Made by a program: the position numbers and the translations under genes. A DNA stretch of 9,736 bases. Origin: an uncultured Chloroflexota bacterium (GTDB lineage: Bacteria > Chloroflexota > Anaerolineae > Aggregatilineales > Phototrophicaceae). The notes under the pieces are model-generated. The model saw only the letters and a program-made list of their open reading frames with translations, ran no database searches and was not told where the DNA came from. Position 1 is the stretch's first letter, and each line of letters begins with the position of its first letter. This document shows positions 7,267 through 9,736 of the stretch, piece by piece. The DNA is taken from assembly GCA_937942935.1 (NCBI GenBank), contig CALDGT010000036.1:1-9736 (forward strand), given 5' to 3'.

Positions 7267-7773
7267 TTATTCTTCAGGTTCATCATCTTCTTTAGGGACG
7301 CTCACTTCTGCCAAGCGCACACGCAACAAATTTACCAATGGCACAACAGGCACACGCAATTGTGTTCCGCGTTGCCCCGCGCTGATGACGATATGTTGTA
7401 ATTGGGTTGCGGGTTGGTCTAAATAGACTTGCCAGCCTTTTTGCATAAGGGCAAGGGCGCTAATGCCCCCCACTTTTAAGCCTGTCATGGCTTCTGCATC
7501 TTTATGCGCCGCCATTTTCACTTTTTTGACACCCGCCGCAATTGCCATCTTTTTAAGGTCAAGCCGATTTTCGCTGGCGACCATCACCAAATAAGGTTTT
7601 GGCTGTGTCGGATTTTCGGCTTGGACGACCAATGTTTTATATACAGTGAAATAAGGCACACCCAAGATTTCAGCGACTTCTTCTGCATCGTGGATAGTAT
7701 CGGGATAGGTGAGGACTTCATACGGAATTTTGTGTTGTTCTAAAATCCGCATTGAATTGAGTTTATCTGCCAT
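7267..7773 (-). CDS. ybaK: YbaK/EbsC-family aminoacyl-tRNA deacylase
   Basis: Family members hydrolyse mischarged tRNA in trans; the best known removes Cys from Cys-tRNA(Pro). The 168 residues cover one YbaK/prolyl-tRNA editing domain (about 8-150) plus a short acidic tail (KEDDEPEE). The family signature is present: TYPDTIHDAEEVAEILG (22-38), VYKTLV with the key lysine K46, and TGLKVGGISAL (98-108). Two spots differ from the canonical sequence as I recall it: GGISP-x-G reads GGISALA, and the SGGKRGLDIEL region reads SAGQRGTQLRV, losing the Asp. The protein may therefore belong to a sister group with another amino-acid preference, and the gene name is only a family label. The ATG at 7773 lies 11 bp after the dehydrogenase stop with a weak CAGG-like site, so translation probably depends on the upstream operon. 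It is the last gene before the convergent terminator. Confidence 0.88.
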   Translation of the reverse strand: MADKLNSMRILEQHKIPYEVLTYPDTIHDAEEVAEILGVPYFTVYKTLVVQAENPTQPKPYLVMVASENRLDLKKMAIAAGVKKVKMAAHKDAEAMTGLKVGGISALALMQKGWQVYLDQPATQLQHIVISAGQRGTQLRVPVVPLVNLLRVRLAEVSVPKEDDEPEE

Positions 7774-7784
7774 TGTGAAACCTG

Positions 7785-8567
7785 TTATTTATAATGTCGC
7801 ATGGCTCGTCTGCCAATGATAGTCGGGACGAGTAAATTACCCAATAAAATAAAACGGTCTAACATCCGAAAGGCGACCGCTTTTCGTCTTTGTGAGGATG
7901 CTCGCACAATACCTTTGGCGACCTTTTCGGTGGGCATGATGGGGAATCTGCCGACAGAATTACGACCCCCTGCACCCATCCGTTTATCATTAAATTCGCT
8001 TTCTGTTCGCCCCACTAGCATATCCGTGACATGGATATTATCCGATTCTAGCTCCAAGCGAAGCGATTTTGCCAAACTGCTGACAAAGGCTTTGCTGGCG
8101 GCATAAATGGCGGTATAAGGCGCGGTCATGTTATATACAACTGATGAAATCAGGATGATATGCCCTCCGCCTTGTTTTTTCATTGTTGGGACGACTGCTC
8201 GCACACTATGTAATACGCCGTCAATATTGGTGCGGAGTAAGGTTTGTACCTCATCCCAAGAGGCATCTGCTAATGCCCCACGATGCCCAACGCCTGCATT
8301 TGCCACCAAAATATTAATTTGTCCAAAATGCGACACGGCTTCTGTGATGGCGCGATGAATATCATCGGCATTTTGAACATCGGCTTGGATGGGCAAAAAA
8401 TCACCATGCCCTGATGGTAGGGCATGGATTTGTGATTTTAATTGTTCTAGTCGGTCTAGGCGGCGGGCTGTGCCGACCACATGAAATCCAGATTTTGAAA
8501 ATTCCAACGCAGTGGCATAACCGATTCCACTAGATGCGCCTGTGATGAATACGACCTTATCGCTCAT
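7785..8567 (-). CDS. Short-chain dehydrogenase/reductase, classical NADP(H)-type
   Basis: A 260-residue Rossmann-fold oxidoreductase of the classical SDR family. The coenzyme loop is TGASSGIG at 9-16. R35 and R36 after the second strand favour NADP(H) over NAD(H). D63-V64 and the structural motif NAG (90-92) follow. The catalytic set is N114, S142, Y155 and K159 (YAASK), all intact, so it should be active. The substrate cannot be told. The C-terminus (about 239-252, FILLGNLLVPTIIG) is hydrophobic and could line the substrate pocket or touch a membrane. Codons for about residues 47-55 (HALPSGHGD) form a perfect 9-bp inverted repeat, in a surface region that looks longer than usual. The ATG at 8565-8567 overlaps the preceding gene's TGA as ATGA, a sign of translational coupling. 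The ybaK-like gene follows 11 bp downstream. Confidence 0.9.
   Translation of the reverse strand: MSDKVVFITGASSGIGYATALEFSKSGFHVVGTARRLDRLEQLKSQIHALPSGHGDFLPIQADVQNADDIHRAITEAVSHFGQINILVANAGVGHRGALADASWDEVQTLLRTNIDGVLHSVRAVVPTMKKQGGGHIILISSVVYNMTAPYTAIYAASKAFVSSLAKSLRLELESDNIHVTDMLVGRTESEFNDKRMGAGGRNSVGRFPIMPTEKVAKGIVRASSQRRKAVAFRMLDRFILLGNLLVPTIIGRRAMRHYK
8404..8427. repeat. Perfect 9-bp inverted repeat inside the dehydrogenase gene
   Basis: CCATGCCCT (8404-8412) and AGGGCATGG (8419-8427) enclose the 6-base loop GATGGT. The hairpin lies in codons for the segment HALPSGHGD between the Rossmann dinucleotide-binding part and the conserved QADV strand, a place where SDR proteins vary in length. 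It could be an in-frame palindromic insertion, an RNA structure, or chance. Confidence 0.6.
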
Positions 8568-8989
8568 AGGTCAACATCATCATCTTGGAAGGGCAATGGG
8601 TTTGATGACTGATAAACGACTTGTTTAGGCATGGTTGATATGGGTTGTGTTTGCTCCAAGGTTGGCGCAGGGGGGACTTGGGTTTGCGCCCCATTGCCTT
8701 CTGATTTAACCCGCACAACACCTTTACGCCGTTTGAGGACACAGAAATAGGTGTTGCTCCAACGATGTGGTGCAAATAATACATTGCCTTTACGACCAAC
8801 AGCAGGGACTGGTTCCATGTGGATGAGTTCCCAGCCTTCTTCGCCAAATTTATTCAATTCGGGGAGCAAGGATTCCACCATGTAGCGAGGCAATTTGCGT
8901 TTGCCGAAGCGTTTTTGCAATTCTTTGCGTTTCTCGCGTCCTTTAACATTGGCTTCGAGATAGGTTGTGAAATATTCCCATTGCTCCAT
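8564..8989 (-). CDS. DUF4177-like small protein of unknown function
   Basis: A 141-residue protein. The N-terminal ~90 residues show the DUF4177 pattern: an opening WEY (4-6), LNKFGEEGWEL (45-55), and a closing strand TYFCVLKRRK. Between the first strand and the GEEGWEL motif sits a basic helical insert (about 16-36, GREKRKELQKRFGKRKLPRY), longer than in minimal members. The remaining ~50 residues are Pro/Gln-rich and acidic at the end (FQDDDVDL), probably disordered. There is no signal peptide or membrane segment. No biochemical role is known for this domain and I infer none. The basic insert could bind nucleic acid, but that is speculation. The ATG at 8989 is preceded by AAAGGGG (8997-9003 on this strand), seven bases away. 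The TGA overlaps the dehydrogenase ATG by four bases, making it the first gene of a three-gene operon. Confidence 0.78.
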   Translation of the reverse strand: MEQWEYFTTYLEANVKGREKRKELQKRFGKRKLPRYMVESLLPELNKFGEEGWELIHMEPVPAVGRKGNVLFAPHRWSNTYFCVLKRRKGVVRVKSEGNGAQTQVPPAPTLEQTQPISTMPKQVVYQSSNPLPFQDDDVDL

Positions 8990-9032
8990 TGTGTTTCCCC
9001 TTTATGTGATAGTGAATATCAGATAAACAGTG

Positions 9033-9065
9033 TTGCTATAGGTGCTAATTAGCGTACCTATACAA
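9033..9065. promoter_or_regulatory. Imperfect 33-bp palindrome between the mutase and DUF4177-like genes
   Basis: TATAGGT (9037-9043) and ACCTATA (9056-9062) flank the perfect 10-base palindrome GCTAATTAGC (9044-9053), with GT bulged. TTG (9033-9035) and CAA (9063-9065) extend the pairing past a bulged C. No T-run follows on the minus strand, so this is not a typical intrinsic terminator. Position in the 91-bp gap suggests an operator for the downstream three-gene operon or a processing/attenuation hairpin. Which one cannot be decided here. Confidence 0.5.
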
Positions 9066-9081
9066 GCACAAACATTTCACC

Positions 9082-9736
9082 TCAGATATGCACAGGTTCT
9101 TGATATAACCCAAAAACCTCACGCATAACATCTGTCATTTCTCCTAGTGTAGCATAGGCTTTGGCGCAATCAATGAGATATGGCATCACATTCTCATGAT
9201 TTTCTGTGGCACGGCGTAGTGCATTGAGGCTTGCTTGCACTTTTTCGTTATCGCGCTCACGGCGTAATTGATTGAGCCGACTGACCTGACGTTGATAACC
9301 TGCTGGATCCATCTCTAAAATCGGGATGGCGGGCGGGTCTTCGCTGATATATTTATTGACCCCTACAAATGTCCGTTCATCTTTGTCGAGTTCCATTTGA
9401 TTTCGATAACTGGCATCGGCGATTTCTTGTTGGAAAAAACCATTTTCGATGGCGGGCAGAACACCCCCTATTTCATCAATTCGGCGGAAATAATCATAAA
9501 CGGCTTTTTCGGTTTGGTTAGTGAGTGTCTCTAAGAAATAACTGCCACCAAGCGGGTCTATGGTGTTGGTGACGCCTGTTTCTTCTGCGATAATTTGTTG
9601 AGTACGGAGTGCTATGGTGACAGCGTGTTCGCTGGGGAGCGCGAGGGCTTCATCCATACTATTGGTATGGAGTGATTGTGTGCCACCAAGTACCGCCGCC
9701 AGTGCTTGAATTGCCACGCGGACGATATTAATTTCG
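9082..9736 (-). CDS. mcmA1: Methylmalonyl-CoA mutase, catalytic (large) subunit, 3' part, cut by window end
   Basis: Adenosylcobalamin-dependent mutase that interconverts (R)-methylmalonyl-CoA and succinyl-CoA, used in propionate and odd-chain or branched-acid metabolism. About 217 codons are visible, the C-terminal part of the acyl-CoA-binding TIM-barrel domain. Signature segments are NIVRVAIQALAAVLGG, SLHTNSMDEALALPSE, GVTNTIDPLGGSYFLE, and the end CAKAYATLGEMTDVMREVFG. The active-site residues of the N-terminal half lie beyond the window. The frame stays open through 9736 and matches the family upstream of the GTG at 9715-9717, so that codon is internal and not a start. The protein ends after the VFGLYQEPVHI tail with no B12-binding domain, as in split mutases whose cobalamin subunit (about 135-140 residues) is a separate gene. 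No such gene follows here. The symbol follows split-type naming; specificity for methylmalonyl-CoA versus isobutyryl- or ethylmalonyl-CoA cannot be fixed from this half. Confidence 0.9.
   Translation of the reverse strand, partial: EINIVRVAIQALAAVLGGTQSLHTNSMDEALALPSEHAVTIALRTQQIIAEETGVTNTIDPLGGSYFLETLTNQTEKAVYDYFRRIDEIGGVLPAIENGFFQQEIADASYRNQMELDKDERTFVGVNKYISEDPPAIPILEMDPAGYQRQVSRLNQLRRERDNEKVQASLNALRRATENHENVMPYLIDCAKAYATLGEMTDVMREVFGLYQEPVHI

Noticed and set aside
8557..8847. Second minus-strand frame overlapping the DUF4177-like gene
   Set aside because: It lacks a ribosome binding site and domain features, while the other frame has the WEY and GEEGWEL motifs and couples to the dehydrogenase start.
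9715..9717. GTG as a possible start of the mutase fragment
   Set aside because: The frame continues to the window end and the residues before it (EINIVR) match the conserved mutase sequence, so it is an internal Val codon.
1..9736. CRISPR array, transposon ends, tRNA or rRNA genes
   Set aside because: Looked for regularly spaced direct repeats, terminal inverted repeats around a transposase, and cloverleaf or rRNA-like sequence; none seen by eye on either strand.

Overview
This 9.7 kb chromosomal window carries core-metabolism and housekeeping genes. It most likely comes from a moderately AT-rich bacterium of the Chloroflexota (confidence about 0.6). That assignment rests on the style of the DnaE sequence (RRHASTHAAG, LLKVDFLGL, an acidic linker before a small C-terminal domain), the E1-type 2-oxoglutarate dehydrogenase tail, and a methylmalonyl-CoA mutase that ends without a fused B12 domain. 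No marker gene in the window settles the taxonomy. I see no mobile element, CRISPR array, tRNA, rRNA or phage gene.

Layout, plus strand. Bases 1-27 are an Illumina adapter remnant, so the left edge is an assembly edge and not biology. Next come the last ~170 codons of the 2-oxoglutarate dehydrogenase E1 gene (sucA/odhA), and 12 bp later the complete E2 gene sucB. A strong intrinsic terminator (1818-1860) closes this unit. A short promoter region with an inverted repeat over an extended -10 box leads into a 1306-residue replicative DNA polymerase III alpha subunit (dnaE). Its PHP domain retains every metal ligand I can map. A hairpin follows dnaE, then 378 bp without a convincing gene, holding two candidate extended -10 promoters. 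Next is an ATP-type 6-phosphofructokinase (pfkA).

Layout, minus strand. A two-level hairpin at 7224-7264 separates pfkA from a convergent group. Read right to left, this group is the 3' part of the methylmalonyl-CoA mutase catalytic subunit (cut by the window end), a 91-bp gap with a 33-bp imperfect palindrome, a DUF4177-like small protein, a short-chain dehydrogenase whose ATG overlaps the preceding stop (ATGA), and a YbaK/EbsC-type aminoacyl-tRNA deacylase 11 bp further on. The last three are very probably one operon.

How the genes fit together. SucAB makes succinyl-CoA from 2-oxoglutarate, and methylmalonyl-CoA mutase interconverts methylmalonyl-CoA and succinyl-CoA, so both window edges touch the succinyl-CoA node. 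PfkA is the committed glycolytic step. DnaE, the tRNA deacylase, the dehydrogenase and the DUF protein have no evident pathway link to these. I find no clearly novel multi-gene system. The points worth a second look are the intact PHP site of DnaE, Ala124 in PfkA, the diverged YbaK motifs, and several palindromes in promoters, intergenic gaps and inside the dehydrogenase gene.
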